The translations under genes were made by a program, and so were the position numbers. A stretch of DNA of 52,398 nucleotides from Gammaproteobacteria bacterium (GTDB taxonomy: Bacteria; Pseudomonadota; Gammaproteobacteria; Steroidobacterales; Steroidobacteraceae). Below the pieces are notes generated by a model. That model worked only from the letters and a program-made list of their open reading frames with translations, did not search any database and was not told the origin of the DNA. The stretch covers positions 1 to 52,398 of the forward strand of contig JAJFKF010000054.1 in assembly GCA_021773365.1 (NCBI GenBank). Direction: 5' to 3'. The stretch's first letter is position 1. Each line of letters opens with the position of its first letter. This document shows, in pieces, positions 20,741 to 30,154 of the stretch.

Positions 20741-20783
20741 GGCGGCATTATAGGTGCAGGCCGCGGCATCTGAAAAAATCCGC

Positions 20784-21512
20784 TCAGCTCGTACGCTGCC
20801 CCGGCGCGCGCAGCATGCTGGCGATGGCCTCCTCGCCGGTGGGACCGATGTCCTTCACGCGCAGACTTTCGGCCCATTCGCGGGCGAAGTCGCGTTGCAG
20901 GCGGATGTTGATACCGGCGGTCACGCCCATGGCGATCAGCGCACCGAGACTGGCCAGCGCCATGTCCTTCTGCGCGTCCCAGATGTCGCCCTGGCTGCCG
21001 AGGTAGGCCGTGCCCAGCTCACCTCCGAAGATTGCAGCCGCGGCCCATTCGAACAGCTCGAAGAGCATCGAGGTCGACATGGTCAGGTCCAGCGGTAGGA
21101 AGTAGCCCCAGAATCCCTGCACATTGGCCACGCGCAGGAACATTTCGCGGATGGGGTAGGCCAGCAGCAGCCCGTAGCAGAAGTGCACCACGCGGTCGAA
21201 GTTGTTGCGCTCCCACCCGGCCAGGCTGTTGAAGGTGTGGCCTGTTGCGGCCTGGAACCAGGCGTCATAGGGCACTTCGGCGTAGGTGTAGTGCGCGCCG
21301 ACGGTGTGCAGGCAGAAGAACAGGAAAATGAGCGTGTAGGAAACCCGCGAGAGGCGGAAAGATTTGTAGGTCAGGACCAGGACGATTACCGCGACCAGCA
21401 GCAGGGCGTTTTCCAGCATCCAGTCGTGGCGATAGGAGGGGTCGATGGCCAGAGCTATCCACAGCACGGCGAAAGGGACGGCCAGGCAGGCGATGTACTT
21501 CAGATGTGACAT
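20784..21512 (-). CDS. YjdF/DUF2238-type inner-membrane protein
   Basis: This 242-residue integral membrane protein has about six hydrophobic segments, for example at 5-22, 33-50, 58-72, 108-122, 130-155 and 185-202. Motifs typical of the YjdF (DUF2238) family are visible: HTVGAHYTYAEVPYD, NNFDRVVHFCYGLL and GDIWDAQKDM. The conserved His, Asp and Glu residues inside these motifs hint at metal or proton chemistry, but no function is established for the family. It lies 43 bp downstream of the dehydrogenase start region, is transcribed on the same strand toward it, and diverges from the sigma factor gene at 21664. Confidence 0.85.
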   Translation of the reverse strand: MSHLKYIACLAVPFAVLWIALAIDPSYRHDWMLENALLLVAVIVLVLTYKSFRLSRVSYTLIFLFFCLHTVGAHYTYAEVPYDAWFQAATGHTFNSLAGWERNNFDRVVHFCYGLLLAYPIREMFLRVANVQGFWGYFLPLDLTMSTSMLFELFEWAAAAIFGGELGTAYLGSQGDIWDAQKDMALASLGALIAMGVTAGINIRLQRDFAREWAESLRVKDIGPTGEEAIASMLRAPGQRTS

Positions 21513-21663
21513 GCTGAATTCGCATTGACACCGGCTTCACCCCGGCGGCGGGCATTGTAGGGGGCTTTGCGGCCCGATTCGCCATCAGGCAGGTCATGGA
21601 GCCGGCGCCCCGCATGCCCGTTCCGGCAAGGCTGCCCTAAACGTCTTATGATCGAGCACCGCC

Positions 21664-22251
21664 ATGGCCACCGAACGTAAAATTCCGCCGTCCTACTCCC
21701 CCCGCAATGCAGCGGACGAGGGCGCTGCAGGGGCGACCGATCACGCCAGGCGCATCGGCGAGATTTTTCGTGAACATAATCAAAGCCTTCTGCGATTTCT
21801 GTCCGGCAGGCTGGCCTCCGAGCAGGATGCCCGTGAAGTAGCCCAGGAGGCCTATGTCCGTCTCCTACAGCTCGATCGGCCGGAGGGGGTCAGTTTCCTC
21901 AAGGCCTTCCTGTTCAAGACGGCGGCCAATCTGGCCATCGACCGGGTGCGGCGGCGACGCTTCGCCGATCACCGTGGGCACTATCTGTTCGACCTGGAGA
22001 TGGAGTCCTCGGCCGAGTCGGCCACCTCCATGGCCGAGGATGCGACTGTGACCATGGCGGCGCTGGGCGAGCTGCCCGCGCGCCATCGCATGGCCTTTCT
22101 GCTCAGCCGCCTGGATGGGTTGGGTACCAGCGAAATCGGCGCCCGCCTGGGCGTGACCGACCGGGCGGTACGCAAGTACCTCGTCAGTACGCTGTTGCAC
22201 CTGCGCAAGCGGCTGCAAAGCGCGCATGAGCCGGAGTGGCATCGTGATTAG
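21664..22251 (+). CDS. ECF sigma factor, FecI-like (module 1)
   Basis: This 195-residue extracytoplasmic-function sigma factor has region 2 at about residues 35-100 (SLLRFLSGRLASEQDAREVAQEAYVRLLQL, then a core-binding and -10 recognition stretch). Region 4 covers about 135-190 and contains the helix-turn-helix LGTSEIGARLGVTDRAVRKYLVSTLLHLRKRL. Followed directly by FecR and a TonB receptor, it fits the FecI class, which is released when the FecR regulator senses an occupied receptor and then transcribes the receptor gene. It overlaps the FecR gene by 26 bp. The divergent region upstream (21513-21663) holds no obvious palindrome, unlike the two other modules. Confidence 0.93.
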   Translation: MATERKIPPSYSPRNAADEGAAGATDHARRIGEIFREHNQSLLRFLSGRLASEQDAREVAQEAYVRLLQLDRPEGVSFLKAFLFKTAANLAIDRVRRRRFADHRGHYLFDLEMESSAESATSMAEDATVTMAALGELPARHRMAFLLSRLDGLGTSEIGARLGVTDRAVRKYLVSTLLHLRKRLQSAHEPEWHRD

Positions 22252-23176
22252 TCCGAACGCGCAGGTGCTGGAGCAGGCTGCCGAGTGGGTGGTGCAGCTC
22301 AATGATGCCGATACCACCGAAGAACAGTTTGTCGAATGGCAGACCTGGTTGCAGCGCGACCCCGCCCATGCGCGTGCCTTCCATGAAGTGCAGGATGCAT
22401 GGCGGCGGTCGGCCAGTGTGCCGCGTACCTGCATGGCCGGGGACACCCGACGCATGAGCTTTGTGCCACAGCGACCCGGCTGGCGACATGCATTTCTGGC
22501 GGCCGCAGCCGTCAGTGCTGCTGTTATCGGTGTGACCTACTGGTTGCCCGATGCGGAGGTGGTGCAGACGGCTACCGATGAACTGAGATCGCTGCGCCTC
22601 CCGGATGGATCGCGGGTGTCGCTGGGGCCTGAGACGCGTTTCGAGGTGGACTTCTCCGAGCAGGAACGGGTGCTGAAGATGCAGGCCGGGGAGGCCTTCT
22701 TTGAAGTGGCGCGCGATGCCGTGCGGCCATTCTCCGTGGATACACCGGCCGGACGGGTCACTGCGGTGGGTACGGCCTTCACAGTGCACACCATCGGCAG
22801 CCGCCTGGCGGTGTCGGTCACCGAGGGCGCGGTGCGCATCGATCCGGAGGGAGTCATCGTAGAAGCTGGCAACCGGCTGGTGCGCGATCAGGCGGAAACC
22901 CAGGTGCGGCCGCTGGCTTCGCAGGAAGAGGCGCTGTCCTGGCAGCAGGGGCGGCTGGAATACCAGAATGAGCCGCTGCGCGTGGTGGTGTCGGATATCA
23001 ACCGTTACTCGCCGGTGAAGATTCACCTGGATGACCCGGCGTTGCGTGAGCAGCGCTACACCGGTACCGTTTTCCCCGATACCCTGGAAGTGTGGCTGAC
23101 TTCGCTGGAGGGCGTGTTCCCAGTGCGGGTTGAATCCAGCGGCGCCGACCGCCACCTCAGGTCTGTGTTGAATTAA
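22226..23176 (+). CDS. FecR-type sigma regulator (module 1)
   Basis: This 316-residue inner-membrane anti-sigma/signal transducer has the three expected parts. An N-terminal cytoplasmic DUF4880-like domain (EQAAEWVVQLNDADTTEEQF ... WLQRDPAHARAFHEV) is followed by one membrane helix at about 88-108. The periplasmic FecR domain contains LRLPDGSRVSLGPETRFEV and GEAFFEVARDAVRPFSV, and a C-terminal receptor-signalling part reads LEYQNEPLRVVVSDINRYSP. It is coupled to the upstream sigma gene by overlap and sits 99 bp before a broken TonB receptor, so the signal it should receive may be missing. Confidence 0.93.
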   Translation: MSRSGIVISPNAQVLEQAAEWVVQLNDADTTEEQFVEWQTWLQRDPAHARAFHEVQDAWRRSASVPRTCMAGDTRRMSFVPQRPGWRHAFLAAAAVSAAVIGVTYWLPDAEVVQTATDELRSLRLPDGSRVSLGPETRFEVDFSEQERVLKMQAGEAFFEVARDAVRPFSVDTPAGRVTAVGTAFTVHTIGSRLAVSVTEGAVRIDPEGVIVEAGNRLVRDQAETQVRPLASQEEALSWQQGRLEYQNEPLRVVVSDINRYSPVKIHLDDPALREQRYTGTVFPDTLEVWLTSLEGVFPVRVESSGADRHLRSVLN

Positions 23177-23190
23177 CAACAGCGTTCCGC

Positions 23191-23207
23191 CGCACGCAGG
23201 GCGTGCG
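23191..23207 (+). promoter_or_regulatory. Hairpin between FecR and the receptor gene
   Basis: CGCACGC and GCGTGCG form a perfect 7-bp stem with a 3-nt loop, 14 bp after the FecR stop and about 70 bp before the receptor start. It is followed by TCTT only. It could be a partial terminator or a processing site that sets receptor expression apart from the regulator genes. Confidence 0.35.
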
Positions 23208-23275
23208 TCTTAGTGGCCAGGACCGGTCAGCTGCCTGCCCGGTGCCAGTGAAATTGGCCAGTACCAGGGGGTTTT

Positions 23276-26200
23276 ATGCGATCCAGTGTCTTCCTTGCAG
23301 CGATGACCACGGCGGCGGTGCTTCTGACCGTGCAACCGGCCACGGCCCGCGCCGATCTTGCGGTCCGCCAGTCCTTCAATATTCCGGCGCAGTCGCTTTC
23401 CAGCGCGCTGATCGCCTTCTCCAAGCAGGCGGATGTGCAGGTTGTGGGCAACAGCAATGCCGTGGCCACGCACACCACCAAGGGCATCTCCGGCGAGTAC
23501 ACCGGGCGCGAAGCGCTGCGCATGCTGCTGAAGAACAATCCCCTGGTCTTCGAGGAAGTCACCACCCGTTCGGTGCGTATCCTGCCGGCCGACGGCGAAG
23601 GCAAGGGGCCGGATGGCCGTGCCGGCGCGATGGACGTGCTCAGCAGCGCCGGGTTCCGGCTGGCGATGGCCAGCGCGCGCACTGCGGATGAAGAAGATGA
23701 GAATTCAGCCAATTCGGCAGAGGCGGATGAGAAGGAGACGGCGACTTTGACGGTGCTCGGCAGCCGCATTCGCCGCACCGACATGGAAGGTCCCTCGCCG
23801 GTCAGCGTCTACGACCGCGAATACATCCGCGCCACCGGCGCGCTCACTCTGGCAGACTTCCTCAACAGCCTGCCGCAGAACTAGGCCGGCATTTCCGCCG
23901 GTCGCGGCAGTGCGCCGAACGAGCTGAACCCTGAGTTCGGCCAGCGCACGGAGACCACCTCGCCGGCCTTCAACTTCGTGATCGGCGCCTCCGCCGCGCC
24001 GCCCGGGCAGACCGGCGTGTCCGGCGTGAGCCTGCGTGGACTGGGATCCGGTTCCACGCTGGTCCTGGTGGACGGGCGGCGCGTGGTGCAGTCCGGTTCG
24101 GGCAACCGCTCCACCGATTCCCGTCAGGGTTTCGTCGACCTGAACACCATTCCGCTGGCGATGGTCGACCGCATCGAAGTGATCACCGACGGCGCTTCGG
24201 CGCTGTATGGTGCCGACGCAGTGGCCGGCGTGATCAACATCGTCATGAAGAAGGACTGGACTGGCGGGGAGCTGACCACCAACGTGCACAGCGCCTTCGA
24301 CGGCGGCGGGCGCGAGCGCCAGGGCTCCTTCACCTATGGATTCACCTCTGGTCCGATACGCGGCAACATCTCCCTGCAGGGCTATGACCGGCTGCCGCTG
24401 AAGGCTTCCGAGCGGGATTTTTCGGCCGATCAGAATCACACCGACGTGGTGGCCGGATACAACGCCACCACTGGCGAGCCGATTTTCGGCCGCGATTTCA
24501 GGCTCAACTGGGGTTATCCGGGCGTCATACAGACCGCCTTGTTCAACGAGACGCTCAACGGCATCACCGATCCGGCTGGCAATCCAACCCGGTTTGCCAT
24601 CGTCAACCCCGGCGTGACCGGCATGCCCACGGTGAACGACTTTACCGGCATCACCGCCAACTTCGCCAGCGGCGCGGTGCGGGGCAATACGGCCGAGTTC
24701 CTCGACCTGATTCCCGAGTCGAGCCGCTGGTCGGCGTCCGGCAACCTCAACTTCAATATCAACGACAATGTCGAGTCCTACGCCACTTACACCATCAGCG
24801 ACACGCGTGGCATGTTCAACGGTCAGGCGAATGTCTCCTCGGCGGCCACCAGTAGCGGCTTCGGTAACTTTTCCACAGTTATTCCGGCCGCCTTCAATCC
24901 CTTCGGTCAGAACATTGCAGTCGGTCTGGTTCACTACGAGTTCGGTTCGACCTGGCAGAAAACCCAGACCCGGGCACATAACGCGGTGCTGGGCGTACGC
25001 GGAGTGATCGGCCAGAGCAGCTGGCAGTGGGATTCGTATGTCGGCTATCAGAAGCAGGTTTTCCACCAGCTCGGCCGGGCCTTCAACGGTGCTGCCATCA
25101 CCGCGGCGCTGTCCAATCCCGATCCGGCGATGCGGCTCAATCCCTTCATCGACGCGCGCGCGGCGGGGATCACGCAGGCGGACATTTACGAAACGATGGC
25201 TGTCTACCCGACGCTGGACACCGAGTCGGACATGAGGTCGGTGGACGTTACCGCTGATGGTGAGCTGTTCGACCTGCCCGGCGGCACCGTGCGCATGGGC
25301 GTGGGTGGATTCTTCGAGCGCAACACCAACCAGAGTTTTTCGGTGAACTATACGGCCGCCGTCACTCCGGTGCGCATCACCGACATGGTCGAAGGCGAGC
25401 GGGACAGTTACGGTGTGTTCACGGAACTATCGGTGCCGCTGATCGGCACCGACAATGCCATGCCGCTGGTGCGGCGCCTGGAATTGCAGCTGGCCGGCCG
25501 CTACGAGGATCGCGGAGATGCGGGCAGCACGACGGTGCCGAAGGTCGGCGTGTCCTGGGTGCCGGTGCGTTCCCTGCTGCTGCGCGGCAGCTATTCACAG
25601 GGCTTCCGGGCTCCGGCGCTGTCCGAGTACCAGGTGGCGGGGCAGGTATTTTCGGCGTCCATCACCGATCCGATGCGAGGCACCATCGCCGCACCAAATA
25701 CGCCGGCACCCACCAATGGCGTGCAGGTCCTGCGCGGCTCCAATCCGGACATCGAGCCGGAGACCTCGGAAACCACCTATCTGGGTCTGGTGTACGAGCC
25801 GATCTGGGTGCGTGGTCTGAACTTCGAGGTCAACTACTACGAAACCGTGCAGAAAGACGTCATCCAGGTCCTCAGTGCACAGATTATTGCCAACAACCAG
25901 TCCACATTCGGGGATCGCATTACCCGCGGTGCACAGACTCCCGATGACATCACGCTCAATCAGCCCGGACCCATCATCGAGCTGAACCAGACCCTGATCA
26001 ACTTCGGCAAGGTCACCAACAAAAGTCTGGACGTCGTGGTGAACTATTCGCTGTCCTCCTGGGCCGGCAATATGCGCATCGGCGCCAATGCCTCCCATTT
26101 GCTCGAATCCAGCCGCGAACTGCGGCCGGGCGTGGAAGCAGTGGATGACCTGGGCGATACCTTCGCTCCGCCGAAGTGGCGCTACAACGTCTTCGCTTTC

Positions 26201-26515
26201 TGGGATCGCGGACCGTGGAACGCCTCGGCATACTTCACGTACCTGAGCGCTTTCTCGACCAACCAGGCCGGCAATCTCTTTACCTCCAGCTATCCCATCC
26301 CGTCGCAGACCAAGCTCGATCTGAACGGTGGCTATGAGTTCCGGGAAGGTCTGTGGGGCGGACGCGCCAAGGGTCTGCGCGTGAGCTTCGGTATCGGCAA
26401 TGTGCTCGACGAGGAGCCGCCATTCTCTGATACGGTTTTCGGCTTTAACGGCGGTCTGCACTCGCCGCTGGGCCGCACCTGGCAGACCTCTATCCAGATG
26501 CCGTTCGGAAACTAG
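23276..26515 (+). pseudogene. TonB-dependent receptor with STN domain, interrupted by an in-frame TAG
   Basis: A single reading frame of 1080 codons encodes a complete FecA-like receptor except for one TAG at 23882-23884 (codon 203). The first part has a good ribosome site (AGGGGG), a signal peptide and an STN signalling domain (about 30-105), then the start of the plug (LTLADFLNSLPQN). After the stop the frame continues without shift: AGISAGRGSAPNELNPEFGQRTETT, the plug motif VSLRGLGSGSTLVLVDGRRV, and a full barrel ending in MPFGN. The two open parts are 23276-23884 and about 23885-26515. Reading frame, codon use and residues stay receptor-like across the stop. This could be a recent nonsense mutation, a sequencing error, or a gene needing suppression. 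Substrate is unknown. Confidence 0.85.
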
Positions 26516-26543
26516 ACCGGCCCGGATAAGGTCTCAATGTTCA

Positions 26544-26574
26544 ACTGCGATGCGGCGGGAAGCCGCATCGCAGT
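26544..26574 (+). terminator. Strong hairpin after the broken receptor
   Basis: ACTGCGATGCGGC (26544-26556) and GCCGCATCGCAGT (26562-26574) form a perfect 13-bp stem with a GGGAA loop, 29 bp past the receptor stop. No T-tract follows. It is the strongest hairpin between the receptor and the thioredoxin gene and may limit read-through or protect the receptor mRNA end. Confidence 0.55.
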
Positions 26575-26632
26575 GTCCGCTGCAGTTGCGGCGCCCAGGC
26601 GCCACATTATTCCTACTCGTCCGGATGTCCCC

Positions 26633-28393
26633 ATGAAACGCACGCAATTGTTCATTTCTCCCATTCTTTCAGGCATGGTGCTGGCCACGTTTGTTTCAGC
26701 CGGCATGGCGCAGTCTTCAGGCCAGCCTGAGGTCGTCCCCGCCGTCGAACCCGGCACAAAGCTTTCCATGCCGGCCGCCGGCACCCTGGCGCCGGACTTC
26801 ACCGTGCTGGCCCCCGACGGCAGCGAGATCAGTCTGTCCGACTACCGCGGCAGCATCGTGGTGGTGGATTTCTGGGCCACCTGGTGCGGGCCCTGCCAGC
26901 AGGCCATGCCGCACAACAACGACATGTACGAGAAATACCGTGACGATGGCGTGGTGGTGCTGGCGGTGTGCTCAAACGACACCCGCGAGGCCTACGACGG
27001 CTGGGTGAAACGCAACAGCAGGAAATATTCCTTCCTGACTGCCTTCGACCCGGCCGGCCGGGACTACGACAATTCCTTCGTGCGCAATGTGTACGGCGTC
27101 ACGGGTTTTCCCACGATGTTTGTGATTGGTCGTGACGGCCATATTGTTGGTGCGGCCAGTGGTGGCGGACCGGGTGAAAATCCACGACTGGCCCGCCTGC
27201 TGGCCAAGGCGGGCGCGCCGATAGACCTGGCCTCACTTCCGCCCGAGGAAGAACGCACCGGTCCGGCCAGCGTTCCCATGCTGGGCAAGACGCCCGCAAA
27301 AAAGACGACGGGGCTCATTGGCATGGGTGCGCCGAAATCCGACGGTGGTCCGGCGCGCTTCGGCACGCTGGAACTGGGGCAGGTCGTGCCCGATTTTTCC
27401 GCGGTGGGTGAGGATGGTTCGCAGACGAAGCTGTCTGACTATGCCGGCCGTACGGTGCTGGTGCATTTCTTCACCGGGGCCAATCCGCAGCCCTACATGC
27501 AGGACATCGCCAGCAAGTACGGTGAGGCCGGCGTCACCGTGCTCGGTATCAGCACGGCCACCGAGAAAGCCGACTTCGATGCCTGGGTAAAGGGCGGCAA
27601 GTCCGGCGTCACCTACCCGGTGGCCTGGGATCCGGTGGGCAGGGCCTTCATGGAAAGCGCGGCCTACATGGTCTTCGGCATCGGCATGTTCCCCGGTTCC
27701 GTGGTGGTCGATACGCAGGGCAAGCTGGTCGACGGTGTGATCGGCATGGGCGGCGTGGCCGAGCAGAAGGTGTATGCCATGCTGGCCAAAGCCGGAGTGA
27801 AGCTGCAGGCGGCCGACCGGCCACTGCCGCCGATGAGCAGTTTCGGCAAGCTGAAGATTGGCGATGAGGTGCCGGATTTCGCCGCCATCGGCCCGGATGG
27901 CCAGCCGGTGAAGCTGGCAGACTTCAAGGGCAGGACGGTGGTGCTCGATTTCTGGGCGACCTGGTGCGGGCCGTGCCAGAAGGCCATGCCGCATTACCAG
28001 GATATCCACAGCCGCTACGGCGGGGACAACGTCGTGGTTCTGGGCATCTGCGCCTACGACACCCGCGAAAACTACGACAAGTGGCTGGCGGAGCATCAGG
28101 GCGAGTACACCTTTGCAACGGCCTTCGATCCGGCCGGCAAACCGGCCAGGCCGGAGGAATACGCCGCGACGATTGCGCAGAGCGCATTCGGCACCACCTT
28201 CATGCTGCCCACCACGGGCGTTATTGGCCCGGACGGGCGTCTGGTGGGTGGCTATGCCGGCTACAGCGAGCGCACCACGGAGATGCTGGCGACGCTGCTC
28301 ATGCGTGCCGGCGTGAAGCTGCAGGAGCAGGATCGCCCCCGCTTCGCCGCTGCTCAGGCGTCCGGAGCGTCCGGAGTACCCGGAGGACGATAG
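26633..28393 (+). CDS. Exported protein with three TlpA-like thioredoxin domains
   Basis: The product has 586 residues from the ATG at 26633, chosen because it gives a clean signal peptide (MKRTQLFISPILSGMVLATFVSAGMAQ). Three TlpA/ResA-like domains follow, each opening with a P-DF-G-LSDY type segment. Domain 1 has WCGPC with Cys85 and Cys88; domain 3 has WCGPC with Cys445 and Cys448. Domain 2 (about 245-375) has no CxxC: its active-site loop reads FFTGANPQPYM. Two active reductase domains thus flank an inactive one, which may bind substrate. It is predicted to be periplasmic and lies directly after the receptor module. Its 3' end overlaps the convergent apaH gene by 40 bp. Substrate unknown. 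Confidence 0.85.
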   Translation: MKRTQLFISPILSGMVLATFVSAGMAQSSGQPEVVPAVEPGTKLSMPAAGTLAPDFTVLAPDGSEISLSDYRGSIVVVDFWATWCGPCQQAMPHNNDMYEKYRDDGVVVLAVCSNDTREAYDGWVKRNSRKYSFLTAFDPAGRDYDNSFVRNVYGVTGFPTMFVIGRDGHIVGAASGGGPGENPRLARLLAKAGAPIDLASLPPEEERTGPASVPMLGKTPAKKTTGLIGMGAPKSDGGPARFGTLELGQVVPDFSAVGEDGSQTKLSDYAGRTVLVHFFTGANPQPYMQDIASKYGEAGVTVLGISTATEKADFDAWVKGGKSGVTYPVAWDPVGRAFMESAAYMVFGIGMFPGSVVVDTQGKLVDGVIGMGGVAEQKVYAMLAKAGVKLQAADRPLPPMSSFGKLKIGDEVPDFAAIGPDGQPVKLADFKGRTVVLDFWATWCGPCQKAMPHYQDIHSRYGGDNVVVLGICAYDTRENYDKWLAEHQGEYTFATAFDPAGKPARPEEYAATIAQSAFGTTFMLPTTGVIGPDGRLVGGYAGYSERTTEMLATLLMRAGVKLQEQDRPRFAAAQASGASGVPGGR

Positions 28394-29202
28394 CCCGGGC
28401 AGGACAGCAGCACCGGCTCGGCGGGCTGATCGAGGCGCCACGCGCACAGGCTTCCGCCCCAGATGCAGCCGGTGTCTATGGCTGCAATGTTGTCGTCCAG
28501 GTGCAGTCCCAGTGCAGACCAGTGTCCGCAGACAATCTTCAGTGCGCCGCTGCGTCGCCCGGGCACGCGAAACCACGGCATCAGTGGCCGGACAATATCA
28601 TCCAGCCCGCCTTTGGCCTGCAGATTGATGCGGCCGTGCTTGTCGCAGGCGCGCAGGCGCGTGAGGCAGTTGATGATGAAGCGCAGACGTTCGTAACCGC
28701 TCAGGGCGGGTGACCAGCAATCCGGCTGGCTGCCGTACATGTGTTCGAACAATCCCGGCGCGTCGTCCGCCAGCGCCTGCTCGACCTCGCGGGCGGCGAC
28801 GCGCGCATCATCGAGATCCCATTGCGGCGGCAGTCCGGCATGAATCAGCGTGTAGCCGAGCGCGGCGTCGTGATGCAGCAGCGGCCGGGATTGCAGCCAG
28901 TCGAGCAGGGTTTCCCGATCGGGCGCCTGCAGTACCTCATCCAGTGTGTCGGCCTTGCGCAGACGGTGCGAAGCACAGCGGGCCACTGCCAGCAGGTGCA
29001 GGTCGTGGTTGCCCAGCACGGTGATGGCGTTGTCGCGCATTGCGTGGATGCGCCGCAGGACGGCGAGGGATTGTGGACCGCGGTTGACCAGGTCGCCTAC
29101 AAACCACAGCTGATCCCGGTCGGCGTTGAAATGGATGCGGGAGATGAGGGCGGAAAGTTCGTCGTCGCAGCCCTGGACATCGCCTATGGCGTAGATCGGC
29201 AT
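28354..29202 (-). CDS. apaH: Symmetrical bis(5'-nucleosyl)-tetraphosphatase
   Basis: ApaH hydrolyses diadenosine tetraphosphate (Ap4A) to two ADP in the cytoplasm and so controls levels of this alarmone and mRNA cap nucleotide. The 282-residue protein shows the metallophosphatase motifs in order: GDVQGCDDEL at the N-terminus, GDLVNRGPQSL and GNHDLHLLAV, then HAGLPPQWDL. The ATG at 29202 gives the standard MPIYAIGDVQG start; the frame is open further upstream but without homology. It lies 28 bp downstream of apaG, the classic arrangement. The last 40 bp overlap the convergent triple-TlpA gene. Confidence 0.95.
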   Translation of the reverse strand: MPIYAIGDVQGCDDELSALISRIHFNADRDQLWFVGDLVNRGPQSLAVLRRIHAMRDNAITVLGNHDLHLLAVARCASHRLRKADTLDEVLQAPDRETLLDWLQSRPLLHHDAALGYTLIHAGLPPQWDLDDARVAAREVEQALADDAPGLFEHMYGSQPDCWSPALSGYERLRFIINCLTRLRACDKHGRINLQAKGGLDDIVRPLMPWFRVPGRRSGALKIVCGHWSALGLHLDDNIAAIDTGCIWGGSLCAWRLDQPAEPVLLSCPGYRPPGTPDAPDA

Positions 29203-29230
29203 GACTGGATGCGGGCAGAGGGCCGGCGGA

Positions 29231-29647
29231 TCAGTGCAGCAACCCCGGCATCGCCAGTGTGAAGGCGGCGATGGGCGCCTCGAAGTGCTGGCCGTCATCG
29301 CCGAGCATGTGGTAGCTGCCATGCATGGAGCCCACCGGTGTTTCCAGCACCGCGCCACTGGAATAGCGAAACCCCTGGCCGGGCTGCAGATGTGGCTGTT
29401 CACCCACCACGCCGTCGCCGCGTACCTCCTGCACCTTGCCGTTGGCATCGGTGATGATCCAGTGTCGGCCGAGCAGGCGCGCGGCCGCGTCGCCCTCGTT
29501 GCGGATGGTGATGGTGTAGGCGAAGACGTAGCGCTCTTCCTTCGGATCCGACTGCTCATCGAGATACTCGGTCTCGACCTCAACGCAGATGCGGTGGGGC
29601 GGCAGGTCTGATTCGGTATGGGCGCCGGGCGGCGTCGTAGTGAGCAT
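29231..29647 (-). CDS. apaG: ApaG protein
   Basis: This 138-residue protein is a single fibronectin-type beta domain. Typical ApaG motifs include YVFAYTITIRNEGD, LLGRHWIITDANG, VGEQPHLQPGQGFRY and GSMHGSYHM. ApaG is a small cytoplasmic protein of uncertain biochemical role that may bind nucleotides; it is commonly co-transcribed with apaH, as here. The N-terminal 18 residues before RICVEVETEYL are an extension of low conservation, so the true start could be slightly internal. Confidence 0.94.
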   Translation of the reverse strand: MLTTTPPGAHTESDLPPHRICVEVETEYLDEQSDPKEERYVFAYTITIRNEGDAAARLLGRHWIITDANGKVQEVRGDGVVGEQPHLQPGQGFRYSSGAVLETPVGSMHGSYHMLGDDGQHFEAPIAAFTLAMPGLLH

Positions 29648-29664
29648 GTGAGCAGTTTACCTGC

Positions 29665-30099
29665 TTATCCGCGCAGCCGCACCGCCAGCACGTCGCAGGG
29701 CGCGGCGTGCAGTACGCTGTCTTCGGTGAAATTCAGCAGCATGGCCAGGCCGTGGCGCTCGCGGCTGCCGAGCACGATGAGATCGACAGCCTGCTCCTGC
29801 GCCACGCGCACGATTTCCGATTTGATATTGCCGGCTTCCACGAACCAGTCCTCCCGCGCCACTTCCAGCTCGCCGGCCAGATCGGTGAGGCGCTGGCGGG
29901 CGCGCTGCATGAGGTCCTCTTCGATCTGCACCGCCGGCAGCAGGGCATCGCCCATGGGTTCCACCGGCACGTATTCCACCACATGAAGCAGCTGCAGCCG
30001 GGCGCCGCAGCGGGTGGCGAGGGCGCGGGCGCGTTCGATAACCTTTTCGCTGTCGTCCGTGAGGTCGATGACAGCCAGGATCTTGCGGTACTCGGGCAT
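29665..30099 (-). CDS. Universal stress protein, UspA family
   Basis: This 144-residue cytoplasmic protein has the single Usp alpha/beta domain: YRKILAVIDLTDDSEKVIERARALA at the N-terminus, LQLLHVVEYVP, and near the end the segment VDLIVLGSRERHGLAMLLNFTEDSVLHAAPCDVLAVR. The ATP-binding loop pattern G-x2-G-x9-G is not intact, which places it with UspA-like rather than ATP-binding members. Such proteins accumulate in starvation or respiratory stress. It lies 17 bp upstream of apaG on the same strand and may be co-transcribed with it. An AT-rich 27-bp motif shared with two other intergenic regions lies 60-80 bp upstream of the start. Confidence 0.92.
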   Translation of the reverse strand: MPEYRKILAVIDLTDDSEKVIERARALATRCGARLQLLHVVEYVPVEPMGDALLPAVQIEEDLMQRARQRLTDLAGELEVAREDWFVEAGNIKSEIVRVAQEQAVDLIVLGSRERHGLAMLLNFTEDSVLHAAPCDVLAVRLRG

Positions 30100-30154
30100 G
30101 GTTGTGCTCCGCGGTGGGGATGAGTGGCAGTATAAGGAGTCGGCCTGTGCTTCT

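Noticed and set aside
23882-23884. Programmed recoding or pyrrolysine at the TAG
   Set aside because: No downstream structure or pyl genes are visible in the window; a point mutation or a sequencing error is simpler.
23705-25066. 453-codon minus-strand frame across the receptor stop codon
   Set aside because: It is a shadow of the receptor. Its continuity across 23882-23884 is not evidence against the sense-strand interruption.
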